NCBI GenBank assembly: GCA_002478545.1
Contig: DLOY01000084.1
Span: 59,793 to 123,792, forward strand
DNA from: Micrococcales bacterium UBA7472
GTDB lineage: Bacteria > Actinomycetota > Actinomycetes > Actinomycetales > Microbacteriaceae
Reading direction: 5' to 3'
Length of the DNA: 64,000 nucleotides
The translations under genes and the position numbers were made by a program. Shown here in pieces: positions 1 to 9,884 of this stretch. The notes under the pieces were generated by a model that ran no database searches, had not been told where the DNA came from, and saw nothing but the letters and a program-made list of their open reading frames with translations. The stretch's first letter is position 1; each line of letters opens with the position of its first letter.

Positions 1-342
1 TGTCAGTGGAACATCGCCAGGTGCGGACTTCCAAGCGCTCTGAAGCTGCTCCAGGGCATCCAGTGGAGATGTTGATAGTTCGCCTATTGGCAGTGGGCTT
101 GGTCCATGGAAGACAGCTTGATCACCCTCGGTAATAAGTTGACCGCGCGACTGAACTCCAATAAACGAATACCTACCCCAGACGCCTTGTTCGGCCGACT
201 CCAGCAGGAAGGTGTTGGGCCTTTCGCCACACAGCTTTTGGTATAGCCCAAGTGCTGTCTCACTGGAGGCGAATAGGCGCTTTGTGACTGGAATCACGTT
301 ATAGGAGCGCGAAAGCTCGAGAACCTCTTCAAAGCTAAGCAT
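1..342 (-). CDS. trpE: Anthranilate synthase component I, N-terminal part (cut by window edge)
   Basis: This is the first 114 residues of TrpE, which makes anthranilate from chorismate and ammonia in tryptophan synthesis. The visible part starts [10 protein letters not shown] and carries the family's N-terminal signature LLESAEQGVWGRYSFIG at residues 46-62, part of the tryptophan-binding regulatory region. The catalytic chorismate-binding domain lies beyond the window edge. The ATG at 342 overlaps the hisI stop by 8 nt (ATGCTTAG), so it is probably translationally coupled to the his genes. A trpE directly after hisI is common in Microbacteriaceae-type his/trp clusters. Aminodeoxychorismate synthase PabB is a less likely alternative because of the signature and position. 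Confidence 0.88.
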   Translation of the reverse strand, partial: MLSFEEVLELSRSYNVIPVTKRLFASSETALGLYQKLCGERPNTFLLESAEQGVWGRYSFIGVQSRGQLITEGDQAVFHGPSPLPIGELSTSPLDALEQLQSAWKSAPGDVPLT

Positions 343-661
343 CTGGCTCCTCGAAACAGGTTTCGGTGCCATTGTGGCAGGCCGGTCCCACCGGGATTAC
401 TTGGGCCAAGATTGCATCGCCGTCACAATCAAGTGAGAGCTCTTGTATCTCGAGAAAGTTCCCGCTGGTCTCCCCCTTGAGCCATCGAGAGTTCCTGGAT
501 CGGGAGAAGAACACTAGTTTGCCCAGCGTGATTGACTCCGACAGGGTGCTTTGGTTTGTCCAGGCCAGCATCAAAACCTTCCCCGTGCTGGCATGCTGCA
601 CAATGATTGGCGCAAGACCGGCAGCATCGAATCGAACCTCATCAACACTCAGTGACCTCAT
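335..661 (-). CDS. hisI: Phosphoribosyl-AMP cyclohydrolase
   Basis: HisI hydrolyses the adenine ring of phosphoribosyl-AMP, the third step of histidine synthesis. The 108-residue protein is the stand-alone form without a fused HisE domain. Visible motifs are [18 protein letters not shown] (51-68), the Mg-binding DCDGDA (78-83) and the zinc cysteines C95 and C102 near the C-terminus ([12 protein letters not shown]). The ATG start overlaps the hisF stop as ATGA and the stop lies inside the trpE start, so it is coupled on both sides. HisE is encoded separately at 2256-2519 in the same cluster. Confidence 0.95.
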   Translation of the reverse strand: MRSLSVDEVRFDAAGLAPIIVQHASTGKVLMLAWTNQSTLSESITLGKLVFFSRSRNSRWLKGETSGNFLEIQELSLDCDGDAILAQVIPVGPACHNGTETCFEEPDA

Positions 662-1413
662 CGGACCTCGATTCCCGCAGTCTTGAGAGAGGACTTTACC
701 TCAGCAATTGATATTGATTGCTCATGAAAAACACTCGCCGCCAGTAGTGCATCCGCACCGGCCAAGGCTGCCTCGACGAAGTGTTCAACCTTGCCCGCTC
801 CTCCCGAGGCGATGATTGGGACATTTGAAATCTCCCTAATCTTTTGAATCAGCTCGATGTCAAAACCATCTCGGGTACCATCAGCATCAATGCTGTTAAT
901 TAGTAGCTCTCCCGCCCCTCGATCTTGGACCTCTCGGACCCAATCCATGGCATCCAGCTCAGTTAGCTCCCTACCACCATTTGAGGTGACACCAAAGCCA
1001 GATTTGGTGCCGGCTCTTTTGAGGTCGAGGGAAATTACCAGCACCTGAGCGCCGTGCTCGGAGGAAATTTCGTTGAGTAGCTGTGGTCTTCGAATCCCAG
1101 CCGACCCCACCGAAACCTTGTCCGCACCCGACTTCAAGAGATTTGAGACATCATCCACGGTTCTGATACCGCCACCCACAGTGAGTGGGATGAAGATCTG
1201 CTCAGCACACCTGGTGACCATTTCCAGCATGGTGCCGCGGTTCTCATTAGTCGCGGCCACATCCAAGAAGGTGATTTCGTCCGCTCCCTGTAGGTAGTAG
1301 TTTGAGGCCAATTCGACCGGATCACCGGAGTCGCGGAGGTTCTCAAAGCGCACACCTTTTACCACACGCCCTGCAGCAACATCCAGGCAAGGAATAACTC
1401 GAATCGCAGGCAC
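658..1413 (-). CDS. hisF: Imidazole glycerol phosphate synthase, cyclase subunit
   Basis: HisF is the TIM-barrel cyclase that uses ammonia delivered by HisH to form imidazole glycerol phosphate and AICAR. The 251-residue length is normal. The two catalytic aspartates are in place: D11 in [12 protein letters not shown] and D130 in VISLDLKR. The phosphate-binding loops LTVGGGIRT and [10 protein letters not shown] are also present. It starts with GTG immediately after the hisG stop (TAA at 1414-1416) and ends in an ATGA overlap with hisI. Its partner HisH, and HisA/B/C/D, are not in this window. Confidence 0.96.
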   Translation of the reverse strand: MPAIRVIPCLDVAAGRVVKGVRFENLRDSGDPVELASNYYLQGADEITFLDVAATNENRGTMLEMVTRCAEQIFIPLTVGGGIRTVDDVSNLLKSGADKVSVGSAGIRRPQLLNEISSEHGAQVLVISLDLKRAGTKSGFGVTSNGGRELTELDAMDWVREVQDRGAGELLINSIDADGTRDGFDIELIQKIREISNVPIIASGGAGKVEHFVEAALAGADALLAASVFHEQSISIAEVKSSLKTAGIEVR

Positions 1414-2256
1414 TTAGATCCTTGCAGCGTGAATTGCGCTTACCAGAATCGCGCGAGCACCGAGTTCATAAAGTTGATCCATGACCTGGTTGGTCTGTGA
1501 GGATTTCACCAAAGCGCGGACCGCAACCCAGTCATCATCAGCCAATGGAGAGATGGTTGGCGACTCAATACCCGGGGTGATGGCAGTTGCTTTGGCAACC
1601 AAATCCTTTGGGCAGTCGTAGTCAAAAATCACGTACTCGCGAGCCACAATTACACCTTGGATTCGTCGAAGTAGCTTTTCGGTTTCCCCCGACTTGCCTG
1701 GCGCCGCAATCAGTCTCGCGGTCGAGGAGAGAATCACAGGACCGAAAATGCTGAGTCCAGCTTTGCGCAGAGTATTTCCAGTCGAGACTACGTCGGCAAC
1801 GGCGTCTGCAACTCCGAGTCGAACCGCGGACTCTACAGCCCCATCAAGCTTCACGATCTGAGCGGTTACGCCCTCCGCGGCCAGGTAATTCTCGATCAGT
1901 TTTGGGTACGCAGTCGCTAGACGTTTCCCCTGCAAATCCTTTACCGACGCGAAGCCAGCATCAATCGGTGCGGCAAAACGGAAGGTCGACCCGCCAAAGC
2001 CTAGGTCGGCCACCTCTTCCGCCTTCGACTCAGAATCTCGCAGCAAATCAAGGCCGGTCAATCCCGCGTCCAGTGAGCCCTCACCCACGTAGGTGGCGAT
2101 GTCTCTGGGTCTTAGGTAAAAGAATTCGATCTGATTCTGGTCATCAACGATGTGGAGCTCTTGGGAATCCCGACGTGTTGCATATCCTGCTTCGCGCAGC
2201 ATGGAAATAGCTGACTCGGAGAGAATCCCCTTGTTTGGAACTGCGACCCTCAGCAT
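1414..2256 (-). CDS. hisG: ATP phosphoribosyltransferase, long form
   Basis: HisG catalyses the first and feedback-controlled step of histidine synthesis (ATP + PRPP). The protein is 280 residues, the hexameric long form with a C-terminal ACT-like histidine-sensing domain (about 210-280, ending LGARAILVSAIHAARI), so it needs no HisZ. The PRPP-binding region is VVSTGNTLRKAGL. A TTG lies one codon upstream at 2259, but I choose the ATG at 2256 because it forms a TGATG overlap with the hisE stop, the junction type seen throughout this cluster. Confidence 0.95.
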   Translation of the reverse strand: MLRVAVPNKGILSESAISMLREAGYATRRDSQELHIVDDQNQIEFFYLRPRDIATYVGEGSLDAGLTGLDLLRDSESKAEEVADLGFGGSTFRFAAPIDAGFASVKDLQGKRLATAYPKLIENYLAAEGVTAQIVKLDGAVESAVRLGVADAVADVVSTGNTLRKAGLSIFGPVILSSTARLIAAPGKSGETEKLLRRIQGVIVAREYVIFDYDCPKDLVAKATAITPGIESPTISPLADDDWVAVRALVKSSQTNQVMDQLYELGARAILVSAIHAARI

Positions 2257-2519
2257 CAAAGCTTCTCCTCGACCATGCTCATTGGAACCCCGCGCGCAAT
2301 CAGAATCAGCTGCAGGTGATAGAGCAGTTGCGATACCTCAAGGGCCAACTGCTCATCAGATTCATGCTCGGCAGCCATCCAAACCTCGGCTGCCTCCTCA
2401 ACGACCTTCTTGCCAATGGCATGGACACCCAGCTCTAGTAACTCTGATGTTCGTGAGCCAATTGGTCGCTCGGCGGCCTTAGATAAAAGCTCACCGTATA
2501 GCTGTTCGAAGGATTTCAT
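2256..2519 (-). CDS. hisE: Phosphoribosyl-ATP pyrophosphatase
   Basis: HisE converts phosphoribosyl-ATP to phosphoribosyl-AMP and pyrophosphate, the second step of histidine synthesis. It is an 87-residue all-alpha MazG-like protein; the metal-binding acidic stretch is [16 protein letters not shown] (about 39-54). It starts 10 nt after the rpe stop and its TGA overlaps the hisG ATG by one base. A separate hisE ahead of hisG is the usual actinobacterial arrangement. Confidence 0.94.
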   Translation of the reverse strand: MKSFEQLYGELLSKAAERPIGSRTSELLELGVHAIGKKVVEEAAEVWMAAEHESDEQLALEVSQLLYHLQLILIARGVPMSMVEEKL

Positions 2520-2529
2520 GCACCTAAGG

Positions 2530-3189
2530 TTACCCGCGGACCGCTTGCTCAGCCAAAGTTCTGAGTAAGTCGATTTGACGGTTGCGATCTATTGACTTGA
2601 AAACGGAGGAGCCGGCAACGAATGTGTCTGCCCCAGCCTTCGCAAGAGTCTGAATATTCTCCTCGGTTACTCCCCCATCAACCTGAATCGCAATATCGAG
2701 CCCTAAAGACCGCGTTAGTGATCTAGCTTCGGCCACTTTTGCGATAGTGGATTCAATTAGCTTTTGACCGCCGAACCCAGGTTCAACTGTCATGATCAAG
2801 ACCATGTCGACAGCCGAAACAATCTCATTTATCTCGGATACCGGGGTGTTGGGCTTCAACGCAACGGCCGCTCTTGAGCCGACCGACTTGATTCGCTTAG
2901 CAAGCTCAACCGGATTATTCGAGGCTTCGAGATGAAAAGTCACCGATGCCACCCCGAGCTCCGCATACCCTTGGCCGTACTGGTCAACATTGCTAATCAT
3001 GAGGTGAACATCCAGCTCACGCTTGGTTACTCGCTGCAGACTTTGGACCATTTGGGGACCAAAGGTCAAGTTTGGAACAAAGTGATTGTCCATCACATCG
3101 ACATGAAAAGCATCCGCGTGCAAGATGCTGCCCAACTCTGACTCCAGGTTGACGAAGTCTGCACTCAGAATCGAGGGGTGTATGTGCAT
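2530..3189 (-). CDS. rpe: Ribulose-phosphate 3-epimerase
   Basis: Rpe interconverts ribulose 5-phosphate and xylulose 5-phosphate in the pentose phosphate pathway. The 219-residue TIM barrel shows the family motifs PSILSADF (5-12), [18 protein letters not shown] with the metal-binding His/Asp pair, HLMISN, and the flexible active-site loop [10 protein letters not shown]. It lies 9 nt after rsmB and 10 nt before hisE. The rpe-hisE-hisG linkage is conserved in actinobacteria and may relate to ribose-phosphate supply for PRPP, which is an inference. Confidence 0.95.
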   Translation of the reverse strand: MHIHPSILSADFVNLESELGSILHADAFHVDVMDNHFVPNLTFGPQMVQSLQRVTKRELDVHLMISNVDQYGQGYAELGVASVTFHLEASNNPVELAKRIKSVGSRAAVALKPNTPVSEINEIVSAVDMVLIMTVEPGFGGQKLIESTIAKVAEARSLTRSLGLDIAIQVDGGVTEENIQTLAKAGADTFVAGSSVFKSIDRNRQIDLLRTLAEQAVRG

Positions 3190-3198
3190 GTTTAGAGC

Positions 3199-4515
3199 CT
3201 ATTGCTTTCTCAAAATCGCCATGAACATCGCATCGGTGCCATGCTCGTGTGTCCAAAGCTGAACTGTCTTTCGGCCTGGGTTTAGTTTCAGCGAAGGTGA
3301 AACCCGAGAAAGGACTTCGTTCGCGTTTACCAGCGCAACATCCTTGTGGCGATCCAATGCTGCTTTGATCTGAGCATTGGTCTCTTGAACCAAGGGTGAG
3401 CAGGTGGAGTAAAGCAAGTAACCGCCCGGGCGCAACGAGCGCACTGCGGCATCCAGAAGCTCTGCCTGAGTCTTGACTAATCCAGGTAACTGCTCCGGCT
3501 TTTTGCGCCACCTAGACTCTGGCTTTCTACGTACCGACCCCAATCCAGAACATGGAGCATCCAGCAACACGGCGTCGTAGTGGTTGCTTTTGGCTTCTTG
3601 TCCGTATGCCACAATCACCTCGCCGGGTCCTGATGGGTCCAGGGCATCCCGAACTAGTTCAGCTCGTTGCGGATTTGGTTCAAGGCAATCTAAGGATCCG
3701 CCGTATTCTCTGATTCCCGCCTGCAAGACAGCTGATTTGCCACCTGGTCCGGAGCACATGTCCAACCAATTACCCGATCGATCTCCGACCTCAAGCAAAG
3801 TAAGTGCGACAAGTTGTGAACCCTGGTCTTGAACTCTAACTCCGGGAAAGCTAAGCAATGGTTCGGGGTTCCCCTTGGCAATGAACCCAATCGGAGAGGC
3901 TTCTCCGGCCTCTAACTCGAGTTTGTTGAGATACGTTTTGGCATCCTCACTCAACGCCGCAAGGTTCACCAGTGGGGTTTGGTTATTGGCGGTGAGCAGA
4001 TCTTCCAGCTCCTCACCGCGACCATCAAGCTCCAGGGCTGTTTTGAGCGCCGTTACAACCCAGGTTGGATGCGAATGCTTGATAGCCAAAAACCCATTGC
4101 CGCTCTTGCCGGCTAGGACCTTGCTCAGTAAAGCATCAAACCCTGCCCTATCGGCATTTCGCAGAACCGCATTGGCAAGACCTGAGGCGTTCTTCTCAAA
4201 TTTCTTCACGAGCTCGACGCTCTCGTGGATGGCGGCGTGGGACGGAACCCGCATTCGAAAAAGTTGGTGAAGGCCAAGCTGCAACACCAGCCTGAGTTTG
4301 CTACTGAGAACCTTCCCATGGGTGAAGGAGTCGATGAAGGCGTCGTATTGCGAACGCCAGCGAAGCGTGCCATAGCTAAGCTCTTGAATCAGCCCTCTAT
4401 CGGCATCGCTGAGGTCAACCTTTCCTAAAACCTTGGGCAGCAACAGGTTGATGTAGCTATCTGACTGTTCGACTCGCACCAATAGATCGAGTGCTATCTC
4501 ACGCGGGTTAGTCAA
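3199..4515 (-). CDS. rsmB: 16S rRNA (cytosine-967 C5)-methyltransferase
   Basis: RsmB methylates C967 of 16S rRNA. The 438-residue protein has an N-terminal NusB-like RNA-binding domain (about 1-140) and a C-terminal SAM-dependent Rossmann domain. The SAM-binding loop is LDMCSGPGGKSAVL, and the two cysteines characteristic of RNA m5C methyltransferases appear in DAPCSGLG and YSTCSP. The start is a TTG at 4515, supported by an unusually good ribosome site (GAGGTGATC) just upstream inside the end of fmt. The genes overlap by 8 nt. The fmt-rsmB pair is a widespread translation-related linkage. Confidence 0.94.
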   Translation of the reverse strand: MTNPREIALDLLVRVEQSDSYINLLLPKVLGKVDLSDADRGLIQELSYGTLRWRSQYDAFIDSFTHGKVLSSKLRLVLQLGLHQLFRMRVPSHAAIHESVELVKKFEKNASGLANAVLRNADRAGFDALLSKVLAGKSGNGFLAIKHSHPTWVVTALKTALELDGRGEELEDLLTANNQTPLVNLAALSEDAKTYLNKLELEAGEASPIGFIAKGNPEPLLSFPGVRVQDQGSQLVALTLLEVGDRSGNWLDMCSGPGGKSAVLQAGIREYGGSLDCLEPNPQRAELVRDALDPSGPGEVIVAYGQEAKSNHYDAVLLDAPCSGLGSVRRKPESRWRKKPEQLPGLVKTQAELLDAAVRSLRPGGYLLYSTCSPLVQETNAQIKAALDRHKDVALVNANEVLSRVSPSLKLNPGRKTVQLWTHEHGTDAMFMAILRKQ

Positions 4516-5425
4516 GGATCACCTCTTTATTCAGCCCCCTGAACCAATCCCCCGCTGACATTTCCTTCTTTCCCGACGGTTGAACTGTGATGAGTTCAAC
4601 TCGGGTGCCACCACCACATTCGAGCAGGACGCGACCCGTGCTCATCGAAACTCGACCGGGCTGAGGGCTTAGTCCATCCAATTCGGCCCAGTTTGTAGAG
4701 CCCAGCGACTTTGCTCGCAATACTCGAAACGGTTCGTCAGCAAGCTGGGCCCAAGCTACTGGTTCTGGATTTAGGGCCATGACCTTGGCTGCGACTAACT
4801 CCGCGCTTTGATTTAGGTCCAACCGAGAAAGCTCGCGGGTCAGTTTTGGAGCCAGACTTGCTTCGCCCTGCTGGGCTAAAGCCTGTGGTCTTTGCTCAAG
4901 GGCTTGAAGAATTAGATCAACTCCCTGTTCAGTGAACATCTCCAGATGCTCGCCGTAGGTCTTATCCGGGTCGATGGCCATCGCCGACTGAGCGACGATT
5001 GGCCCAGTGTCCAGACCTTCTTCAAGCTCAAAGAGCGATATTCCCGCTCCGGCACCAAGGTTCATCATTGAATACTGCAGCGGCGCGGCTCCGCGCCAAG
5101 CCGGTAGCAGGCTGAAGTGCAGATTCCACCATGACATGTTCAGTAGCGCGGACTTTGGTATCAGTGCTCCAAAGGCAATCACAATCCCAAGATCCGCTTG
5201 GGTTTCGGCAATCTTGCCAACAATCCCAGCATCCAGCCGATTGCACTTAATGGTTTTCAAACCCAGTGCAGCCGCTGCCAGAGCGACTGGAGATGGGGTG
5301 ATCACTCGCTTGCGTCCAACCGGGGCATCCTCACGGGTAATCACTAGTGCAACCTCATGCAAAGCGCTCAATTTCCGCAACGCAACAGCAGCGATTTCTG
5401 GGGTACCGGCAAAGATCAGTTTCAT
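4508..5425 (-). CDS. fmt: Methionyl-tRNA formyltransferase
   Basis: Fmt formylates initiator Met-tRNA with 10-formyl-tetrahydrofolate. The 305-residue protein begins MKLIFAGTPEIAAVAL, with the formyltransferase core following. The folate/catalytic segment HFSLLPAWRGAAPLQYSM contains the conserved histidine, and the C-terminal beta-barrel (about 205-300) binds tRNA. It starts 6 nt after the priA stop and overlaps rsmB by 8 nt. The usual partner def (peptide deformylase) is not adjacent. Confidence 0.95.
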   Translation of the reverse strand: MKLIFAGTPEIAAVALRKLSALHEVALVITREDAPVGRKRVITPSPVALAAAALGLKTIKCNRLDAGIVGKIAETQADLGIVIAFGALIPKSALLNMSWWNLHFSLLPAWRGAAPLQYSMMNLGAGAGISLFELEEGLDTGPIVAQSAMAIDPDKTYGEHLEMFTEQGVDLILQALEQRPQALAQQGEASLAPKLTRELSRLDLNQSAELVAAKVMALNPEPVAWAQLADEPFRVLRAKSLGSTNWAELDGLSPQPGRVSMSTGRVLLECGGGTRVELITVQPSGKKEMSAGDWFRGLNKEVILD

Positions 5426-5431
5426 GGCTTC

Positions 5432-7273
5432 CTAGAGACTAGACCAATCGTCCATCGCGATCCTGAGACCGCGTCGCTTATTTGCCCCAACCAATCTGGC
5501 ATTGGCCTTGAGCGCGTGCCTTCTAAGGGCGGCACTTATTTGTGGACCGTTTTGATAGCTGAATCGGATTAGTGAATTTGCCTGCTCACCCAGCTCTGTG
5601 CGCAACTCCTGGGCTCCCAAGTCTTTGACTTCATCAAGCACTGCCACCAAGACCTCGGTGCTTGCCTGAAGCCATGCCACCCGAGCTGCGGGCGGGAGAT
5701 TCAGAGCCTGGAGATCTCGAAGTGCAACTTTTGCGAGCTGTCTGTGTTGTCCCAAGGTGATGGCTTGTCCCAACGCACTGGGAATCCCGGCAATTACCGC
5801 CCTGCCATCATCTGCCAATAGCTCGATTGCCTCCATCCAGTCCCTGATCGCCAACTGCTCTGCCTGCAAGGACTGCGAGGACAGCCAAATATCGCAGTCC
5901 AGAATCAGTACTGCCGAGTAACCACCCGATGCAACTGGGCTAGCACCAGGCGTGGAAACCACAATGTGTTTGCTGGGCAAAATCTTTGATGGTTGTCGCT
6001 CAGCAGTGGATTCTGATATCAGCACCTGGGGAAATGCTTTACCTAACTCACTCACGGTTCTGCTGCTGCCTGCTCGCCCCGATTTAGCTTTCGATGTGCC
6101 ACAGTCTTGACACGAGGAAAACCCGATGCAACAGAGCTTGCAGGCAAAGCTGCCTGCGCCAGGCTCCCATATCGGTCCGCCGCAGTTCCTGCACCGAAGT
6201 TTGCCTCCGCAGCCGGCACAAAATGCCGCCGGGGAATTTCCCTTTCGGGGCAGTAAAACCAAAATTGGCCCCTGATCGACCCGTTCCCGGATTAGTTCAA
6301 AACTCGCTCGATCCATTCGAAGACTGGGTTCGCTGAATGCGATTCGCGCCGGAGGCGAAACTAGAGTGTGATCGCTTAGGTAACCAATCTCCACAAGTCG
6401 CTGCACCTCGACCGATCGATAATTGGCAGCTAGCACCAAAGCTCGGTTACTCGAGCGCATCAGCGCTAATTCTCGGGCGTGTGTGAAGGGCGAGCCCTGC
6501 TCCTTTAGTGAATCGTCCAAGTCATCAAATAGAGCAACCATGCCGAGGTTGTGAACCGGCGCATAGATGGCGCTTCGCGTGCCAATTGCAATGGTTGCCG
6601 AAGGAATTAGTGAGCGATGAAAACTTTGAAACCGCTCGGATTTCTTTTGTCCAGAACCAAACTCGACCAGGGCATCACCTAGCCCAGCCAGGGAGAAAAT
6701 TCGCTTTAGGAGTTTGAGCTGCGACTGCTCGGGGAAAATCAAAATGCTGCTTTGACCCGCAACTAGTTTCTCAACCGCGTGAAAGGCAAAGAGATGAACC
6801 CAATCAGGGAATCGTTCTCCGCTAAAACTTAGATTTCGTGCAGCAGAGAGCACGGCCGATCGTGTTCCCAGGGATTTATCGAGCTTGGGTTCAGTGAAGG
6901 GATTTGCGATCAGCTCAAACTGCGGAGTGTGTTGAATCGACACTCTTGGCATGTGATCGGGAACCGCCAGCGCAAGAATTTCCCCGATCGCAACGCTCTG
7001 CCGATCCGCAACCTGCCGAGCGAATGAGTAGATTTCGGGCGTCAAGACCGCCGTTTCAGAGACAATTTCCAGCAGTTCACTAGTTGCGTATGGACTTTGC
7101 TCTGCTAGGTCTGTGACGAAACCGGTGTGAGCTTTCTTGCTACGACCAATCTCAAACTTGACTCGCTGCCCAGTTTTGATAGCGGAGCGCAGGTGGTCAG
7201 GCACCAAGAAGTCGAACTCTCGGTCCAGTTGAATCAGATTAGATTCAGCGACCACCCGCGCAACCGCATTCAC
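5432..7273 (-). CDS. priA: Primosomal protein N' (PriA-like), helicase motifs lost
   Basis: This is the actinobacterial form of the replication-restart protein PriA, 613 residues. The N-terminal 3'-DNA-binding domain is recognisable (MNAVARVVAESNLIQLDREF onward). The zinc-binding module in the middle is intact, with pairs CAGC, CRNC, CKLC and CQDC between roughly residues 345 and 390. The Walker A and DExH helicase motifs of the Escherichia coli enzyme are absent; the region that should hold Walker A reads SILIFPEQSQLKLL and the DEEH position is FDDLDD. Actinobacterial PriA proteins are known to lack these motifs, so it may act as a scaffold. It starts with GTG in a TAGTG overlap with metK. 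Confidence 0.85.
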   Translation of the reverse strand: MNAVARVVAESNLIQLDREFDFLVPDHLRSAIKTGQRVKFEIGRSKKAHTGFVTDLAEQSPYATSELLEIVSETAVLTPEIYSFARQVADRQSVAIGEILALAVPDHMPRVSIQHTPQFELIANPFTEPKLDKSLGTRSAVLSAARNLSFSGERFPDWVHLFAFHAVEKLVAGQSSILIFPEQSQLKLLKRIFSLAGLGDALVEFGSGQKKSERFQSFHRSLIPSATIAIGTRSAIYAPVHNLGMVALFDDLDDSLKEQGSPFTHARELALMRSSNRALVLAANYRSVEVQRLVEIGYLSDHTLVSPPARIAFSEPSLRMDRASFELIRERVDQGPILVLLPRKGNSPAAFCAGCGGKLRCRNCGGPIWEPGAGSFACKLCCIGFSSCQDCGTSKAKSGRAGSSRTVSELGKAFPQVLISESTAERQPSKILPSKHIVVSTPGASPVASGGYSAVLILDCDIWLSSQSLQAEQLAIRDWMEAIELLADDGRAVIAGIPSALGQAITLGQHRQLAKVALRDLQALNLPPAARVAWLQASTEVLVAVLDEVKDLGAQELRTELGEQANSLIRFSYQNGPQISAALRRHALKANARLVGANKRRGLRIAMDDWSSL

Positions 7274-8460
7274 TACTTTCCTGCGGCCTCTCTCAGGGCA
7301 TCGGCACGATCGGTGCGTTCCCAGGTGAACTCTGGCAACTCTCGTCCAAAGTGCCCATAGGCAGCAGTCTTTGCGTAGATCGGCCGTCTTAGGTCGAGCT
7401 CGCGAATAATTGCTGCTGGTCGAAGGTCGAACACCTTCGCGATTGCATTCTCAATCGCCTGGGTATCAACTTTTTCAGTGCCGAACGTCTCAACGAAGAC
7501 CGCGACCGGCTTCGCCACGCCAATGGCATAAGCAACTTGGATTTCAGCTCTGTCAGCAAGCCCAGCTGCAACCACGTTCTTGGCAACCCAGCGCATCGCA
7601 TACGCTGCTGAACGGTCTACTTTGGAAGGGTCTTTACCGCTAAATGCGCCTCCACCGTGGCGAGCCATGCCACCGTAGGTGTCGACGATAATCTTGCGAC
7701 CGGTTAGGCCAGCGTCTCCTTGTGGACCACCGATAACGAAGCGGCCCGAGGGGTTGATGAAGTACTTGGTGTTTTCAAAATCGAGCTTTGAATCCGCTAG
7801 AACTGGCTGAATCACTCGCGAGAGAATCAGTTGAGCGAGCTCGTCTTGAGTCGCGTCTTCATGGTGCTGCGTAGAGAGCACGACTGTGTCAATGGAGACC
7901 GGCTGATCCCCCTCGTAGTTCACCGACACCTGAGCCTTGCCATCCGGTCGGATTAGTCCATTGCCTAGTTCACGCCGCAGATTGCTGAGTGACTCGGTGA
8001 TGCGGTGCGACAGCAGAATAGGAGTAGGCATCAGGACGTCAGTCTCATTGGTTGCGTACCCAAACATCATGCCTTGGTCGCCTGCACCAAGCTGGGATTC
8101 AGCGTCTTGCGCACCGGCGCGGGCCTCTAGGGCCGCATCAACACCGGCAGCGATGTCTGGAGACTGTGCACCAATCGAGATAGAGACACCGCAGCTCTTA
8201 CCATCAAAGCCAATCTCGGCATTGTTGTAGCCGATGGCCGTGATTCGATCACGAACCAGCTGTGGGATGTCAACGTAGGAGGAGGTGGTAACTTCGCCGG
8301 CAACGTGAACTAGGCCGGTGGTTACTAGAGTCTCGACAGCGACACGGGCAGATGGGTCCTGCTCCAGCATGGCATCGAGGATGGTGTCAGAGATCTGATC
8401 ACAGATTTTGTCCGGGTGACCTTCGGTCACGGACTCCGAGGTAAATGTGCGTAGCTTCAT
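7273..8460 (-). CDS. metK: S-adenosylmethionine synthetase
   Basis: MetK makes S-adenosylmethionine from methionine and ATP. The 395-residue protein has the signature [12 protein letters not shown] and the phosphate-binding [19 protein letters not shown], with an N-terminal [19 protein letters not shown] motif carrying the ATP-binding histidine. It follows coaBC by 22 nt and overlaps the priA GTG by one base. The gmk-rpoZ-coaBC-metK-priA order matches Mycobacterium tuberculosis Rv1389-Rv1392 and Rv1402. Confidence 0.97.
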   Translation of the reverse strand: MKLRTFTSESVTEGHPDKICDQISDTILDAMLEQDPSARVAVETLVTTGLVHVAGEVTTSSYVDIPQLVRDRITAIGYNNAEIGFDGKSCGVSISIGAQSPDIAAGVDAALEARAGAQDAESQLGAGDQGMMFGYATNETDVLMPTPILLSHRITESLSNLRRELGNGLIRPDGKAQVSVNYEGDQPVSIDTVVLSTQHHEDATQDELAQLILSRVIQPVLADSKLDFENTKYFINPSGRFVIGGPQGDAGLTGRKIIVDTYGGMARHGGGAFSGKDPSKVDRSAAYAMRWVAKNVVAAGLADRAEIQVAYAIGVAKPVAVFVETFGTEKVDTQAIENAIAKVFDLRPAAIIRELDLRRPIYAKTAAYGHFGRELPEFTWERTDRADALREAAGK

Positions 8461-8482
8461 AGTGCCAAAGTCTATCTAGGCG

Positions 8483-9622
8483 CTAAGACAGTGATGGGAT
8501 GACCCTCTCCAAAATCCATCTACTTAGCTCGGACTTTGTTCCAGATGCTGACTCATGGGAGTCTCGGGATATAAATTCGATCTGGTTGTGCTCAGACCCC
8601 AACGCGGTTACAGAGTTACCCACGATGAAGTCCACCCCTTTGTCCCACAGCTTCCCAGTAGCAATTTCAACTAGCCGGTCGCCATCGCAGTCGGACAGCG
8701 CAAATGCGACTGAGACGGCCTTGTGGTTTGCAACGTAGGAGGCAATCAGATCTTTGGTTGGAATGAGCTCAAGTGATAGCGACGCACCACGTTTGAGTTT
8801 CTCATTTGATGGATTCTTGACCCGAAAATCTGAAACTGCAGCGGCCATGACGATCAAATCACAGTCTCTGTCCATGGCAAGTTCCAGCTCATCCACATTG
8901 CCAACTCGAATCACATCGACCCCAGCCGGAGTCGATGTCTCGATATTGGCTGCAACCAAAGTCACTTGTGCACCAAGGTCACGTGCAGCCTTGGCTAGCT
9001 CGATGCCCATCCGACCGGTAGATGAGTTACTGATGAAGCGCACCGAATCAATTGCTTCTCGGGTACCTCCGGCGGTTACCAGAACATGCTTACCTTGAAG
9101 CGGGAGACCCGAGAGCGCGAAATCGGCGATTTCCTCTGGCTCTGGCATTCTCCCTGGACCCGAATCCTTGCCGGTCAGGCGACCTACTGCTGGCTCCATG
9201 ACTCTGATGCCACGGTTTTGAAGGGTTGAAACATTGGCCTGTGTTGCTGGGTTTTGCCACATTTCGGTGTGCATCGCCGGCGCGACAACAATTGGCGCCG
9301 TTGACGCGAGAATCGCGTTCAACAGCAGATCATCCGCGATGCCCGAGGCAAGTCTGGCTAGGAAACTGGCTGTTGCCGGTGCAACGATGATTAGGTCAGT
9401 TTGTTGCCCAAGTTCAACGTGTCTAACGTCTGCGACGTCGTGATACATGTCTAGGTCGATGTTTTTGCCGGAGAGCGCCTCAAGAGTGGTCTCGCCGATG
9501 AACTTCAGGGCGTTTTGAGTGGGAAGCACAGTCACATCGTGACCGGCTTCCTTCAACAGGCGAACCAGGTTCGCCGCCTTATAGGCCGCGATTCCACCTG
9601 TAATGCCAAGCAGAATGCGCAA
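8483..9622 (-). CDS. coaBC: Bifunctional phosphopantothenoylcysteine decarboxylase / phosphopantothenate-cysteine ligase
   Basis: CoaBC carries out two steps of coenzyme A synthesis. The N-terminal flavin-dependent decarboxylase domain (about 1-175) shows the family opening LLGITGGIAAYKA, the active-site histidine region DVRHVELG and PAMHTEMWQNPA. The C-terminal ligase domain (about 178-379) begins HVLVTAGGTREAID and has the lysine-containing segment NEKLKRG. The start is TTG at 9622, 8 nt after the rpoZ stop, preceded by a weak AGGT ribosome site. The rpoZ-coaBC-metK order is conserved in actinobacteria. Confidence 0.95.
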   Translation of the reverse strand: MRILLGITGGIAAYKAANLVRLLKEAGHDVTVLPTQNALKFIGETTLEALSGKNIDLDMYHDVADVRHVELGQQTDLIIVAPATASFLARLASGIADDLLLNAILASTAPIVVAPAMHTEMWQNPATQANVSTLQNRGIRVMEPAVGRLTGKDSGPGRMPEPEEIADFALSGLPLQGKHVLVTAGGTREAIDSVRFISNSSTGRMGIELAKAARDLGAQVTLVAANIETSTPAGVDVIRVGNVDELELAMDRDCDLIVMAAAVSDFRVKNPSNEKLKRGASLSLELIPTKDLIASYVANHKAVSVAFALSDCDGDRLVEIATGKLWDKGVDFIVGNSVTALGSEHNQIEFISRDSHESASGTKSELSRWILERVIPSLS

Positions 9623-9629
9623 CTAGAAC

Positions 9630-9884
9630 CTACTTGTTGTCGATCTTGTTTAGCTTGCCCTGGTGGATCTCATGCATGGCAATGCTGAGGGGCTTGTCGT
9701 CGATGCTGGAGTCAACCAGTGGGCCAACGTAGTTGAACAGGCTGCCCTCGTGCAGGGCCGCGTAGTACTCGTTGATCTGGCGAGCACGCTTTGAGGCGAA
9801 AATAACCAGCTCATAGTTTGAGCCTGCCTTTGCTAGTAGCTCATCGATAGGTGGGTTTACGATTCCCTCAAGCTTCTCGCTCAT
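9630..9884 (-). CDS. rpoZ: DNA-directed RNA polymerase omega subunit
   Basis: RpoZ assists assembly and stability of RNA polymerase by clamping the beta-prime C-terminus. The 84-residue protein has the family core [20 protein letters not shown] followed by ARQINEY. It overlaps gmk as ATGA, so the two are probably translationally coupled; gmk-rpoZ linkage is very widespread in bacteria. Confidence 0.95.
   Translation of the reverse strand: MSEKLEGIVNPPIDELLAKAGSNYELVIFASKRARQINEYYAALHEGSLFNYVGPLVDSSIDDKPLSIAMHEIHQGKLNKIDNK

Noticed and set aside
3017..3511. 164-codon minus-strand open frame across the rpe/rsmB junction
   Set aside because: It is out of frame with both recognised enzymes and resembles no family.
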